A stretch of DNA of 64,000 nt from Gordius sp. MW1. Its lineage: Eukaryota; Nematomorpha; Gordioida; Gordea; Gordiidae. Location: NCBI GenBank assembly GCA_964036665.1, contig OZ038532.1, positions 868,001 to 932,000 on the forward strand, in the 5' to 3' direction. The translations under genes and the position numbers were made by a program. Positions within the stretch are counted from its first letter, which is position 1. Each line of letters starts with the position of its first letter. The notes under the pieces were generated by a model that did no database searches, was not told where the DNA came from, and saw nothing but the letters and a program-made list of their open reading frames with translations. This document shows positions 28,540 to 41,100 of this stretch, piece after piece.

Positions 28540-29790
28540 CCTTGAGCCTAATTAATTGTCACGAATGCCAATTTAATTGGAAATTGAATACGTTTGAATT
28601 CAATCGGCACATCTGTGAAAATCAAAGGGATTCGTGGCAGCAATACATTTTCACCTTGGAACTTGTTCAAAATGGTGACTTCGAGATCATGCATTTTTTA
28701 ATGACTAATCGTGTGCCATTGCACAGCCGTGGTGGGTTTAAATTACGAAGCAAAATTACCGGAGATCCAACCTTCAATTGTAAAAGGTGCGGTGGCATGC
28801 CTGGCATATTCAATGAATTTAAAAACTCAATTGGATAAATTTCAGCTTTGTTAGCATCGCATGTATCGACAGATTTGTATGATACCAAGTCACCTGGCAA
28901 CAACTGTTGTATCTTAGAATTTAAATTATTGACATCTACATTCTTTGCTGACAATATTGCTCTTTCGGACATCCTGGCAAAATTTTCGTACTGTGTATAT
29001 AGATCTGGAAATATGTGGTCGATGAGAGCATTTTGCGAGTCGACGATTGTGCAAAAATCCGAAGGTAATTTTATGCATCCAGTATTTTCATAAAAAGCAA
29101 CTTTTCCATCACTCTAACAGTTGTTTTAGGAATGTTTCAGCGGATGGATCTTTATGCATATGAACGCGCATGTTTATTTTCAGTTCTAACTTTTCAACAT
29201 TACGCCACAATGACGATGATTTTAAGCAAGCGTTGATCTCATCAGCATACGTTGAACGTGGAATGACGGGAAGTGTTTGTCTGAAATCACCTGAAAGGAG
29301 TAACAGAGTGCCGCCAAATAGTTTGTCATTGTTTTTTATATCCTTCAATGTCCTGTCCAATGCCTCAAGGGAATGTTTGTGTGCCATCGTACATTCATCC
29401 CAGATGATAACTTTACACCGTTTGAGTACTGTGGCCATGAACGATTGTTTTTTATGTTGCACACTGCCTCTGGGCTACTTTGAATATTTAGTGGCAGGGC
29501 AGCTTAAATGCAGACTGTTCTGCTTCCATCTAATAAAGTTGCTGCAATGCCAAATGATGCAACGGCCAATGCAATGCCATTTTTTGATCGTATCTCGGCA
29601 AGAATTATCGAAATGAGATGGTGGACCAAAAAAAAAGAAACCACCTTGTCCTGCCGAAACTGCCAGCATAATTCGGTCGTAAATGGTTTTTTGTTCATCA
29701 GTTAATAGTGGGACATTACGAGTAACAATTGCTGCCATTTCTACAGTATTGTATTGCAGTTCAAGACTCATATCGATTTGGTGAACTCAT
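28540..29790 (-). pseudogene. Pif1-like helicase remains of the Helitron
   Basis: Minus-strand frames show helicase motif II (VIIWDECTMAHK), motif III (LLLSGDFRQTLPVIPR), NMRVH and the C-terminal stretch RLCNGTRLVI. The region that should carry the Walker A GPGGTGKT reads GPPSHFD, and the downstream IALAVASFGIAATLLDG lies in another frame. Hence the helicase is dead. Helitron helicases unwind donor DNA after Rep nicking. Confidence 0.8.
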
Positions 29791-30782
29791 ACCAAAATGA
29801 CTAATTTTTAAATTGGTAATGACAATGCAAAGATCCCCAATAGCTAACAATGCTTCTTTGAACATTGCGTCGCTGAATAATATCGATGGATCGTTGCACC
29901 TTGAACGATATCGATGTAATATACATCAGCCATTCAATCTTTGTGCTTATCCCACAACGTTTGTTTTCGGGTCGGGAAACATGTAGTCAACACTATAGCG
30001 AATAGTAGACGAATTTGTGTTGCTGTACAGTTTAACTCTGCTTCAGTAAGCATACTGTCCCAATGGTTGTCATCTTCTAGCAAGCCGAGTGCAAGGCATG
30101 CATCTTTATACGTTGGATACTGATGTCCATTTACTTTACGTATATTGTGAAATGACAATGGGCCGGTGACTTTCCAACAACAATCGCAGATAAAAGCACT
30201 CAGTCTGCCTAGGATTTACTGTATATACACGACCCAAAATGTGTGATTTGAATAAACCAGGGCATGTATTAACTGGTGTGCCTTGCTTGCGGGGCATCCA
30301 TTTTTCGATTAAGTCTACCTAAATAGCGGGGTACTTCTGAATAGAGTAATGTTCGCACGAAGGCACCAAAAGCATCGGCGATTCAAAAAAATCGGTGATT
30401 GTAGTTGATTAATAACACGATCAAGCGCGGTCTCGTTTGTAAAAAATACACGCTGGCCGTTTTCAAGATGGACAGCTAAATGGATAACTGCTAGATCCCG
30501 TTCATGATTTGGGAAACCAAAGATCCGCCAAACAGCTTCATTGGAGCTTATGTACCGGCCAATTTAGTGGTTAGCTATTTCATCATTGTTGTTCAAAGAA
30601 AGAGCATTTACATTGGTATTATCAATTTAAATACAGCCATATCACTTCCTTCATTTACATACTTGCATATATATTTGATGCTCTTCACCGAACTGCAGAA
30701 CTCAACATTAATATGAGCACTGAATGTTTTGCACAACAAAGGATATGGTACAACCCAACGATTGTCAATGTCAATGGCTAAG

Positions 30783-31325
30783 TTACTGATAGTTAATATA
30801 TTTGTCCGCCATTATGGGTACTTCTTCGACGATATATAGGATATCCGTCAACATGTGTGACCGTATCATTGATGAAATCTTTAGGAAAACACTTTGTACA
30901 CTTTTATCTAACATGCAAGGCGATGAACGATTCAAATATCCACATGGGCCATGAATCATGTTTGTAGTAACAATATCAAACAATAATTGATCAGTAGGAT
31001 TAGGAATTTCTGCAGAAATTAAACTCTCGATGTCTTCAGGACGTATTTTGTCGACAAACCAAATCAAAATGTGAACATGAGGTAATCCTCGTTGCCACTC
31101 AACCGAATACATCCAGCAACGTGCAGGGCCAAATATATGTAATTTTGTAATGAAATTAATGAAAGACTTTAATTTTTGTTTAAACACCCGTTCCGTAATG
31201 TCATGATGATGCATTACATTTTGTCCTGGTAATAGCAACGATGTAATCTCCTGCCATTTTGGATTACATGTAAACGTAATAAAAAAAACACGGTCGTCCG
31301 TATTAGCGTACGTAAGCCATAGCAT
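30783..31325 (-). pseudogene. Helitron Rep (HUH nuclease) fragment
   Basis: A 180-residue open frame matches Helitron_like_N: FITFTCNPKWQEI, then WQRGLPHVHILIW with the two metal-binding histidines (HVH) of the HUH nuclease, then HGPCG. The catalytic tyrosine region downstream is disrupted. In the parent family this domain nicks and joins DNA in rolling-circle transposition. Flanking frames at 31327-31760 carry upstream Rep sequence such as MIRCGQDNVILRCRELC-like text in pieces. Confidence 0.85.
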
Positions 31326-33299
31326 CCTGTATGTATTCTTGCATGTGACGTGGACTCCCTACGCGATGATGGTAGAATAATAGAGTTACCGATTTCAGCA
31401 GTGTCGGCGTTGTTCGCGATAGCGTCTCGTAAGTGAATGTATTCTTATGCACGCAGTTTCTGTTGGTTATATCTTAAGTATGGTAGACGTTCGCTTCTTA
31501 TCTTCACATACATGTCGACCATTAATTGTTAACAAAGCTCACAACATCGTAGTATGACGTTGTCTTGACCGCATCTAATCATCAAACGATATGCATAAAA
31601 ATCCTTTGAGCTAACCTTCTTGTTTGTTTCGGCTCCTGTAATAATGTGTATTCCAATTAATTAAAAATAAGTAATCATTTTTTTAATAAAGAATAAAATA
31701 CCTGCTAGGGGATCTTGTTGTTTAATGTTTATGCAATATCTATCTTGTCCTTTCCAAAAAAGATATCGGATATTGGAGAGCGTCATATGAACGGTGGGTA
31801 TCAGCAATGAACTGAAGATTGTTATCTCTTCTTCGAATCACGATTTGGCGCGAAGCCGTACGGTCCCCAACCATGATTCCGGCAACTTCTTCAACTGCAG
31901 GTGCATTGAATCTACGAATGTGCTCTTCAACTGGTGTTTTATCAGAATTGATGACAATGGCGTAATTGTCATTTAGTAATTTGGGCATGTGTGATTTAAA
32001 TAATTTTAATAAATCATTGTGCTCATTAAACAGTTTAAATTATTTTAATAAATCATTGTGCTCATTAAAAAGAACGTCCAGTTCGCTGACAATGCGCCTG
32101 GCAAAAAGTAAATCGAGGTTGTTGTAGCCGCAATGTGCATCCACGCGTTTAGCGAGTGCGCGTTCGGAGTAGTAAATTTGCAAAAATTTATAAGATTCGT
32201 TTGGCATCAGCAGCAATGAACCCACTTTGTGAAAAACCTGGCCTTTTAATTTAAACGTTTGAACTATTTCTGTTGCTCCGAACGATGTCATTTAGAAACA
32301 TAAATTGAATGTCCGAATTGACTTCAAGAACAGGTTAGAATCAGGATTCGTACCGATAAGTAAACCGTGCAATGCAGGTGGTGTTTCAATCTCCGTTAGT
32401 CGAACCTTTTTCTGATGCGCAACACATCCCGGCAGACTCATTTTTATATTTAAGTGCAAGACAATAAGGAAACCTTGTCCATAGTACCAATGACCACTTT
32501 GGAATGGGCGTAATATTCAACATCAGGCCCATACTGCTAGTCGAAGGAATGAAGCCGATTTAAATGCTTGATGAACTTGTAGGCGGTGTAGGTCATTTTC
32601 TCTACGTGTGTTGATTACAAATCGGCGAGCTTGTTTTTTTAATCGTCTTTGTTGAAATTGTTTATCTCGTGCCTCTTACGATTGTGATTTACGTATTTGG
32701 ACCATCCTCACACGCTTATCTGCATTGCTTTGTAGGATTTGTTCGTCTGTTCTTTGTGCTCTTATTTTTTTCACGGCTGCATTTTGTTTCGTGTACCCAA
32801 ATTGTTCCTTTTGCGTTTAGCTGGCATTGTTACATATAAATATAACATATTAAATATATCAAATTGAATTACATAAAGGCGAAAAACATTAAACTATCGA
32901 ATTCTCATGCAACGCCCTTGCTATATGGTGCTGGTGTTTTTATAAGTAGAATACTTGAGCATTTTTATATTAGATTATTTACATTGTCGCATTTTACAGT
33001 ATACATTTATGACGTAAATTGTTGCATTTTACAGTATCCCTGTAGGACGTCTTGAGGTTGCTTTTGATTGACGTTAAACGTAAATACATATAAAATTAAA
33101 TAACTTGATCGTCTTATAACTTTGAGATTTCGAATATAGTTTAAAACCTAGGATCAGACCTACTAAATATTCGCAGAAATATTTATAAAAATCGATCCAG
33201 CCGTTTCGAAGGAGTTTAACAACAAACACCGTGACACGAGATTTTTATATATTAGATAAAACAAAAAGATATATCTGTTAAATACAAAAATCTAAATAA

Positions 33300-33880
33300 T
33301 TATTTTCTAAAATGGGCCAAGAGTTGGCAAATGCTTTAAAGTTGTTCGCACTATAAGTATCCCAAGTTGGTGTCAGCGTAAAAAGAGTTATCTAGATTTA
33401 GTGGAACGTTTTCTGACCTTTAATAAATTCCATTACATGTTTAGCGAAGGTACCAGAACATGAGGCAACAACGGGGATAAAAATAATGGATGCCAAAAGG
33501 GCAGAATATTTAGTCGTTTTACACTAATCTGCGATGGCGATAGGGTTGTGGTCTTGAAAAAGAGCAAAAAGGTTGATACATGTAAAATTCCATTTGAGGG
33601 ATAAGCGGTCATGAGATTAGAGAGTAGGGGTCAGGGCGCATCTTTCCATAGTAGGAATCCGAGAACTCCAAAAGTGAGATGACTTTTGCCCTTTTAAAAG
33701 CAGCTTGAATTAATAAATTGGCTTTGTTGTGTGTCTCATATTTAAATTTATTTGCAAGGCAATTTAGAGGGTCACTGCCATATTCGTCTAGTAAGATATC
33801 ACAATTCCGACAATACAACTAATTCCCAACCTTAAAGCTATCTCAAAGTCGAACAGCATTTTAAATGTTTGTAGGCTTCA
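33300..33880 (-). pseudogene. Retroelement C-terminal domain fragment
   Basis: The minus strand reads CRNCDILLDEYGSDPLNC, then RPDPYSLIS, LKWNFTCINLFA and IIFIPVVASCSGTFAKHV. This pattern (RPDG-like, W-x-x-TC, FxPV) resembles the C-terminal domain that follows reverse transcriptase in a family of retroelement proteins common in invertebrates. No reverse transcriptase is adjacent. It is a decayed fragment directly beside the Helitron's 5' end. Confidence 0.45.
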
Positions 33881-34330
33881 AGCCATTGGTAACTCCACAT
33901 CAAAAGCAAGGGATTTAAAGTTGTTATGCTGGCTGTCATCGCTTGCTCGATTAAATTAGCGGAACGCGTTACTAGATCTGAATCCTAATATTTTAATGGT
34001 ATAAGGTGTAACATTCTTAATCGATAGCTCGGCTTGAGTTAGAATGTGCAAGGAGTTAAAAATGCGCATTCGATTAACATACCAGCAATTTTATAATGCA
34101 AATGAATAAAATGGTTTTATCAAAAAACCGGCTAAGCGAAGATTATTGTATGTGAATATTTGAATGCACTTACTAGTGACACTTTTTTGGTCGGCCATGG
34201 AATTGTATAAGCAAAGGGAAAAGTTTGAAAATTTATAGGTAGGTAAAAATAATGATTTTTAAATTCTTTAAAATAATGTTCCCCGCCCTGGCTACCAAGC
34301 TTATGCTTTAGAGACACTACGATAGAAAAT
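33881..34330. other. Intergenic stretch
   Basis: No gene is supported; the 78-codon open frame at 34132-34368 partly overlaps the next element's terminal repeat. Confidence 0.35.
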
Positions 34331-34338
34331 GAAAATAT

Positions 34339-34923
34339 TAGAGATGCACCGATACCAAGTATCGGCATGGTATCGGCGCCGATACCTTGCTAAAAGTATC
34401 GGCCGATACTTTGCTAGTATCGGCAATTACCAAGCCGATACCTTTTTTAATATGAAACTCAAAAAATAATACTTATAGTATCTCCTACGATTAAAAAATA
34501 GAGGACTTTTCAAATTTTTTGAAAATTGTTTTATTTGATTGGCTATAAATATTTCTATGTGGAGTATAATAAACTCATTGACCATCTGTTCCGACTGCGC
34601 TTTTAAGTAAATATTATTTTATTTTAAAAATTATTATATATTAAGCCTTAGATGGATTCTTTAGATACACTATGGAGTTATTTTGTTGTGTCAGCAGATG
34701 AAAAAATTGTAATCTGTGAATTATGCAAAGCTAAAATAAGTCGTGGGGGCAAAGACAAACATTCCTTTAACACTTCAAATTTAAGGAAACATTTAAAAAC
34801 TAGACATTTAGTATAAAATTTTTTTTATTATAAGTATCGGCATGGTATCGGTATCGGCAAAAAAATCTTAAGTATCGGCTGGTATCGGTATCGGAACAAA
34901 ATAGTGGTATCGGTGCATCTCTA
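34339..34923 (+). mobile_element. hAT mini-element carrying a BED-finger ORF
   Basis: TIRs TAGAGATGCACCGATACCA and its complement bound 585 bp. A perfect 8-bp target duplication, GAAAATAT, flanks it (34331-34338 and 34924-34931). Subterminal regions are arrays of GTATCGG on both sides, likely transposase-binding sites. Inside is a complete 54-codon ORF with a BED zinc finger and no transposase catalytic domain. Confidence 0.85.
34652..34816 (+). CDS. BED zinc-finger mini-protein
   Basis: The 54-residue frame from ATG 34652 to TAA 34816 contains LWSYFVV at the start, CELC at residues 22-25 and HLKTRH at residues 47-52, matching the aromatic, Cx2C and Hx4H layout of BED fingers that bind hAT termini. 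Nothing else of the transposase is encoded. It may be the leftover first part of a deleted transposase, or a mini-protein that could compete for terminal repeats. The intact frame is short enough to survive by chance. Expression is unknown. Confidence 0.6.
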   Translation: MDSLDTLWSYFVVSADEKIVICELCKAKISRGGKDKHSFNTSNLRKHLKTRHLV

Positions 34924-34931
34924 GAAAATAT

Positions 34932-35748
34932 AAAATTAGAATTACTTCTTACATTTTATAACATATTGATCTATAATATATGGTTATAAAATGGTTGCAA
35001 GAACACGTGGAGCAAGAAAAATCTTTTTAGCCAAAAAAATATCAAAAAATATTTACTTTAAAATAATTTATAATTTTATACGAACTTGAACCCAACGCCC
35101 ATTTATGTTGTGCCAAGAATCTGATCTAAGTGGCTACATTAATTGTTTGTTTAGCTATTAAATGTAGCATTATTTGAAGTTTTTTTACCCTTCTCATATG
35201 ACTTGTAAAGATTTGTTTAAAAGCCATTGCGCCATTTTAACTATGACTTGATGGCAAATGCATTTTTTAAAATGATGAATAATAGGCGTGAGTTGTTGCA
35301 TTTTTATTTTTTAGCTTTCTATGATATTTACCTATAGACTAGATAGACTGCTCATCAACGCACAAAATGTGTACCCTTTTTTCCACCATTTTGAAAGGCA
35401 CATTGTAAAGTGGTGATCATATAGAAATTCGTAATTTTCGCAAATTAAATAATCTTAAAAAGGTAAATAAAAAAAATACTGAATTGGGTAGATATCAAAG
35501 ACAGCATTTTAAAATAAATATCATTTAAAAAATACATAAAAATTAAAAATGTAAAAAATGCTATTAAATTTTGTTTAATAATATAGCGCCATCAATATTA
35601 GTTGCTATTTTGTATAATATTAATTTATCGACGTTCGTTTTAATTTATAAACTAGTGAGGAAGGTAAATTGACTGGGGCAAAATTACATGATTAAAATAC
35701 ACCAGTTGCCCTCCTCAAAATGGAGGAAAATTTGACGCACAATTAACC
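34932..35748. other. Intergenic AT-rich stretch
   Basis: No gene or named repeat is recognised. Confidence 0.4.
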
Positions 35749-35982
35749 GAATCGGGGTCAAAGTCGCAGAAAAAAAGCAGCAGAACTGGTCAGATCAAGA
35801 TTTTAGATAATCAATATATTAGAATTAAATCTCAAATGGGGAAGGAATTTGATGTGCATCTAACCCTAACCCGAACCTAAAACGCTGACCTAAAACACTA
35901 ACCCTAACCCTCCTGACCAATCTTGATCTGACCAGTTTTGACCAATTCTGCTGCTTTTTTCTGCGACTTTGACCGGTTCCCT
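35749..35982. mobile_element. MITE family A copy 3, telomere-like core
   Basis: Ends carry GGGGTCAAAGTCGCAGAAAA and CTGCGACTTTGACCGGTTCC. AATTAACC is duplicated at both sides (8 bp, with one further mismatched base). The core contains CTAACCCTAACCC and CTAACCCTAACCCTCC. Confidence 0.8.
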
Positions 35983-36403
35983 AATTAACCATATGCAACA
36001 TATGGCATGAGCAGTCTAGTCTATGTATTTACCTTACTACCATTAGCTTTATAAGATTGGCAATTAATCTTTTCATATAGATATTGAGTCTAATTTAAAA
36101 TTACAATTTATTTTTTGTCAAAATGATTAGTCTACTTCATCTAAAGTTTCAATTAATTCACCTAACTCTCTAATATATCTTTACGGTTTATTGGGAACCT
36201 TGCAAACAATATTAAGTAGTGCTTCTAGTCGAAACGATACAATTAATAATAAAGACTCTGACCCTCCTTCAACGATTTGCGACGTTAGGGAGCTATCCAA
36301 TATAATGTAATATTGCCGATTCCATTATTTTCTAAAAAATGTGGTAGGGATAAAAGTTATATCCCCTAAAATTAATATATTTTAATACGAAAATAATCTT
36401 TAA

Positions 36404-37949
36404 CCCTCCGTTGGTCAGGTCAAAATCCTAACACGGATGGTAATAGCTCTAACTTTGTTGTATTATAATATAAACTTTCAAAATTTTAAAAGCATAATAC
36501 TACAACTCTTATCTGTAAATTGATTTATTACTTTGGGTATTTGAACAAGTGGTTATAATTTTATAATTACAATTAGTGCAATCCCCAAAATTTCCCCCTA
36601 TGTGACTACATTTATTCATAACAATTTCCCCCCCCCCCAATTTCATAATTTAATTTATAAGATCATATAAAATAAGATTATAGAAAATTTGGCATAAAAA
36701 AACCTAAAAACAAAAAAAATAGAGATGTCTAAACTTAGAGAATTTTTGGCCCTAGGTTTTTTAAAGTAAAAAAGTTATTACTGTTCTTAGCCATTATTTT
36801 TCTAATTTTTGGACTTCAACTAAATTTTTTTAATATAATACATTATAGAAGGTTAGAATTAAGAATAGGAAAAAAATCAAATTGTAAAATCTTAAAACAA
36901 AAATTTTATGTGGCTCTAAAAATAATGAATTTTGAAAATGAGATTTTCTACAAGTTTTCTTAGCTTAAAATTTAAATTATTTTAGATTGAAAATGTAAAG
37001 TTTAAAATAGTCAGTTTATAATTAAACAATGGTAATATAAGCTCATGGTTTTTGTAAATTTGGCATAAAGAAACATCAAAACAAAAAAATAGAGTTGTCC
37101 AAACCTAAGAAAGTTTTGACTTTTTTTGAGACAGGAAAGTTTCTATTGTTATTGTTCAACTTAGTGTAAGATTTTTACAATAGAAATACATCATATTAGG
37201 TTGAATTTGAGAATATGAAAGTAATCTTCACGTAATATCTTACAACCATTATATAGGGCTATAAAAACAGTCAATTTTGTAAAAAATGATACTTTCTTTA
37301 TTTAATATTAAATTTATTTTTTTTTAAATTATCTAAAAAAATTAAATTCAGTTACTTTATAAACAGACATTATATAAGTTTATTAATATGATTTTTTAGT
37401 CTATTAAATCCTAAGCTACTATAATATTAACTATAAAGTATAAACTCCTCAAACTAATATTTAATGTTTATTTATTTGGGACCACTTGATAAAATTTATC
37501 TTTTTATATTTTACCATCTTCAGACAAAAAATATAAATATATAGCACTTATTAATGTTAGACATGTTAAGATATCAAAATGCACAGGAAAATTTACTCAA
37601 ATGAGCACTTTTAAATACCACGAGGAAAAATAAACATGTTAAAATCTGAGTTTAAAAATTAAATATCTCAAATAAAAGGAAATGTTTAGAAAAATTTCTT
37701 TACAGATAGGTTAAGAGTACAAAAAATAATACATATTGTGGAAGGTGGGGTCCTGGTAGACCTCGGGCATCTAAAACACGCTGTATCTTTAAAACTATTT
37801 GATAAAAACAAGCCAAATTTTGCAGAGATATTCTAGGATAAATTTTATTAAGCAACTGTAAGAATAAAATTATAACAATCACTAACTTATTTTGTACAAC
37901 ATTTATAAGCCGCTTGGGGTCCTCATGACCCCACCTAACCAACGGAGTG
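36404..37949. mobile_element. Candidate piggyBac-like element
   Basis: The left end is TTAA-CCCTCCGTTGGTCAGGTC. The right end, read inversely, is ACTCCGTTGGTTAGGTGG, with TTGAA next to it. The matched inverted ends and TTAA at the left suggest a piggyBac-type mini-element of about 1.5 kb. The interior is AT-rich, has no transposase, and contains a diverged tandem duplication (about 36690 and 37056). Confidence 0.4.
36687..37330 (+). repeat. Diverged ~367-bp tandem duplication
   Basis: AATTTGGCATAAA followed by an AACAAAAAAATAGAG segment occurs at about 36689 and again at about 37056, with further scattered similarity downstream. It lies inside the candidate piggyBac-like element. Confidence 0.45.
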
Positions 37950-38121
37950 TTCAAGCTTAAGTTCAAGTAAGATATTTGGAGAGAAGAAATTTTTATGGTT
38001 CAAATGCTTAAATAGTACTTTACGTATTTAAGAAAAGTAAAAATAAAATTTTATTCTTTAGGCTGTGCCAAAATATCGTCTCAATATGTATATTTATCAA
38101 AATCCTCCACCATTCAATGTT

Positions 38122-41100
38122 CTAGTCAAGATGCGATTGAGTTATAGCCTCCTTTAATTTTTTGTCAGCCGTCGATACCATGATTATGTTGCTCCATATG
38201 TTAACTGCCGTACGTATCCGGTCTCTGTACAAAGTATGTAAAACTTTTAATTACAAATCACTTGTGATTAACAATTTAAAATATAAAATTACAAAAGCCA
38301 ATCAATCACAACTATGCTTTCAATGGCGGCCCGGGGTAGCATTGTTACCTCCAATACTATAGTTGCAGCTGTAATACCTGCAAATGGAATTCCTGCTGTA
38401 CCCATGCTAATTGCCGTTGAAGCTAGGCTGTATTAAAACTAGTTATGCTTTTATTTAATTAAAAGTTACCAGATGGAAACGATTTGACTAAAGGTCAAAT
38501 ATTTTTTGACCTTTTTGGCCGCAAAACAGGCTACAGACACTATAAAGAAGGAGGTTCCATTTTTGTTGAGAATGTTTCCAAAGGCGCATGAGAATTGAGA
38601 TATCTTTGAGTCAACACCGGAATTTATACACGCTTTTATGGTGTATGGTAAACAGGAGGCACTATAATGATAAAATTCACATCTTTATTTCTATAAAATT
38701 TAATTCTGAAATCATAATCTGATTATGCTAGATAATATAATATTTATAATATAAAATCTTATGCCACATTATAATGAATATGCTGTTACGGTTTTCCAAC
38801 TTTGTAAAAGTTTTGTTGACACTAATTTATGTTGGATTCGCCCTGCAGCTTACTAATTAATTATTATCTTGTATCAATAGTTAATCTTAACAACGTTTGA
38901 AGATTTATAAAATCACCTCAATTTACAAATGCCGTTGTGTTTCGATTAAATTGATTTAATGTTTCAACAAATGTTACCTTGAGGCTGTTGTAAGAGCGGT
39001 AACGATCGCTTCTTTAGAGTTTTTAAAAACTGTGTAAGGATTTCTATGGGCGTACACGAAGTAAACTGTACATATTCCAAACGTCGATACGACAAATAAC
39101 CCGCTGATATTTAATATTAGGGCAACAAATATATCCCAAGCGAACATTTTGATTTCTTTGGTGTTGGCAATCACTTTTTCGATGATTAAGCAAAAACTTC
39201 CAATGGGCGATATCCTGAGAAACAAGGTAAGGAAGAGTCAATTCAAGTTATAATATTATGTAAATAAGTAGTCACAGTCGGGCTAATTGTAGTTGGCCCG
39301 AGTATATTTTAAATTATTTCGTTCCCAGGCATTGTGTGCTGCGAAATTCGATTACATTGGATATAGAATGTTTGATAGCTATTCTCAATTCTAATGGATT
39401 GGAAAATAACAAAATCAAATAAACAAATTGGACAGGATAAGACGGACAACAAAAACGAGCCTCTACATTGTATAGCAATTAAAACATTATGAGGTGGTAT
39501 TGGAATTCATCCTTGCTATGAGTTTTTCAGGTTAATAATAGTGGTGGCATCCTTTATAATTAACTGACTAAATATTTTATAATAGATTAAACTTATAGGT
39601 CATTAGTTATAACATTTATTATAACTTATAAACTTAATTTTTATATTACCACATAATGTATTCTGCCATTTCCATTAACATCATATTGGCTGCTAAAAGA
39701 ATATCAATCAGGGGTCTCGCTTTCTTTTCAAAGGTTGAAAGAGTCATCCCAAACATCATGGCTACCGCCAAAATTCCGAACAAATTGGGCCTGGCTACAT
39801 AACTGTTTGTAATAACGAGTTCGGGATCTGTTTTAAAAGTTTGCGAAAGACAAAATATTGCGTTGTTGTTTATCAATACTTGCGGTTTCTGTTCCGTTGA
39901 TTGTTATAACTTTCGTCTTTACTTCCGTTTTAAACTACAAGTTTTAAATTTAATTTCAAGTTGATAATTTACTTGTTTAAAAAACAGAGTAATGCAATGA
40001 TCTGGAACTAGATTTCTAAAAAAATTGAAATATAGATTCCCCTAAAATCAGGGTTGATTATTATTAAATAAATTCTACTGTGGCTATTTTACCTAAAGAT
40101 ATCGTAGAATATGTCAGCCAGCACCCATTCTTGGGTTGTATTTGGAATTTTGGTCATATCTTTGAGAGTGTAAGTCGGTGAGAGGACGATGTTAAAGGCG
40201 AGGGAAAACAAGCAAACGAAAAATGTTGATACCAAGCACCATACAAACAACCATAATGAGAGCGTCCCTAAAAAGGGTAAAAGTTTTGAAATAACTATTG
40301 CAGGCAGATACCAGAAATGCCCGGCCCACTGACGGACCTTGTCGCCCTGCCTGGACATTAGATTTTTGGGCGGGCACCATGAAATTGGCAATTAAAGCTT
40401 AATGTGACATTTTTTTATAATGTATTATTTTGTTTTCGTGCGTGTAATTTTTTTAGTAGATTATATAACATTTTTCAATCATAGTTTTTTTAAAAAATTA
40501 ATTTTTTTGAATATAGCATAATTACTGATAAAAATTAAAATAAATATGATTTCAGCCAGGACAATTTAGGTAGCTTCAATGATTCAGGCACGGCCGGGTA
40601 AATAGGGTTCGGGCGCGTTCAAGCGGGCAATTTAGTTTCAAAATCGAATCCTCCCGGAATCTGGCAAAATTAAACAAGTTTTACTTTTATTGTAATAATT
40701 AGCTATAGTTAAGTTTGCAAATTTTATTCTGAGATTATTCCATATTTAATTATAACGGAAAAACTACAAATATAAACTTTTGATATTAGAATATATAGGC
40801 GGCCATTTGTTGGAAATAAATAAAAAAAACTAAGGCTTCTAACTAGCTTAAAATAGTAATAGATGAGAACGGAAAGCAAGGACCTTATGTTCAAACTACA
40901 ACACTTTGACTTACAACCAGGCGTCAGATATTTAACAATGTTTTGCCCAAACCCGGTCTGGTCCGATTTTAAAATCAAATTGCCTGCCCGGCAATGCCCG
41001 AATCGTATACCCGAAATCCCCGGTGCGATGTTTCTTATTTTTTAGCGCTAATATTTTTTATAGTATCCAACAAATTTTATTTAAATTTCTATTTTTTGGG

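Larger units (their letters stand above)
27940..33256 (-). mobile_element. Helitron with degenerate Rep and Pif1-like helicase
   Basis: On the minus strand the element starts TC-TAATATATAAAAAT (33256) and ends CTAG (27940), preceded by A and followed by T. Its last 28 bases, containing AAAGCAACGCTTGGCCGGG, match the 3' ends of the two non-autonomous copies. The coding strand runs from an N-terminal basic region (ATG at 32828) through the HUH nuclease (30783-31325) to Pif1-like helicase pieces (28540-29790). The reading frame is interrupted many times. A segment near 31360-31720 recurs at 28030-28360, and 28098-28185 holds an inverted helicase piece, so the 3' region has been rearranged. Confidence 0.85.

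Noticed and set aside
38974-39225. KVIANTKEIKMFAWD segment as an ABC-transporter (ABCC) exon
   Set aside because: Local resemblance to ABCC text, but the neighbouring exons and the ISPIG, NPY and TASS positions fit the SLC1 fold throughout.
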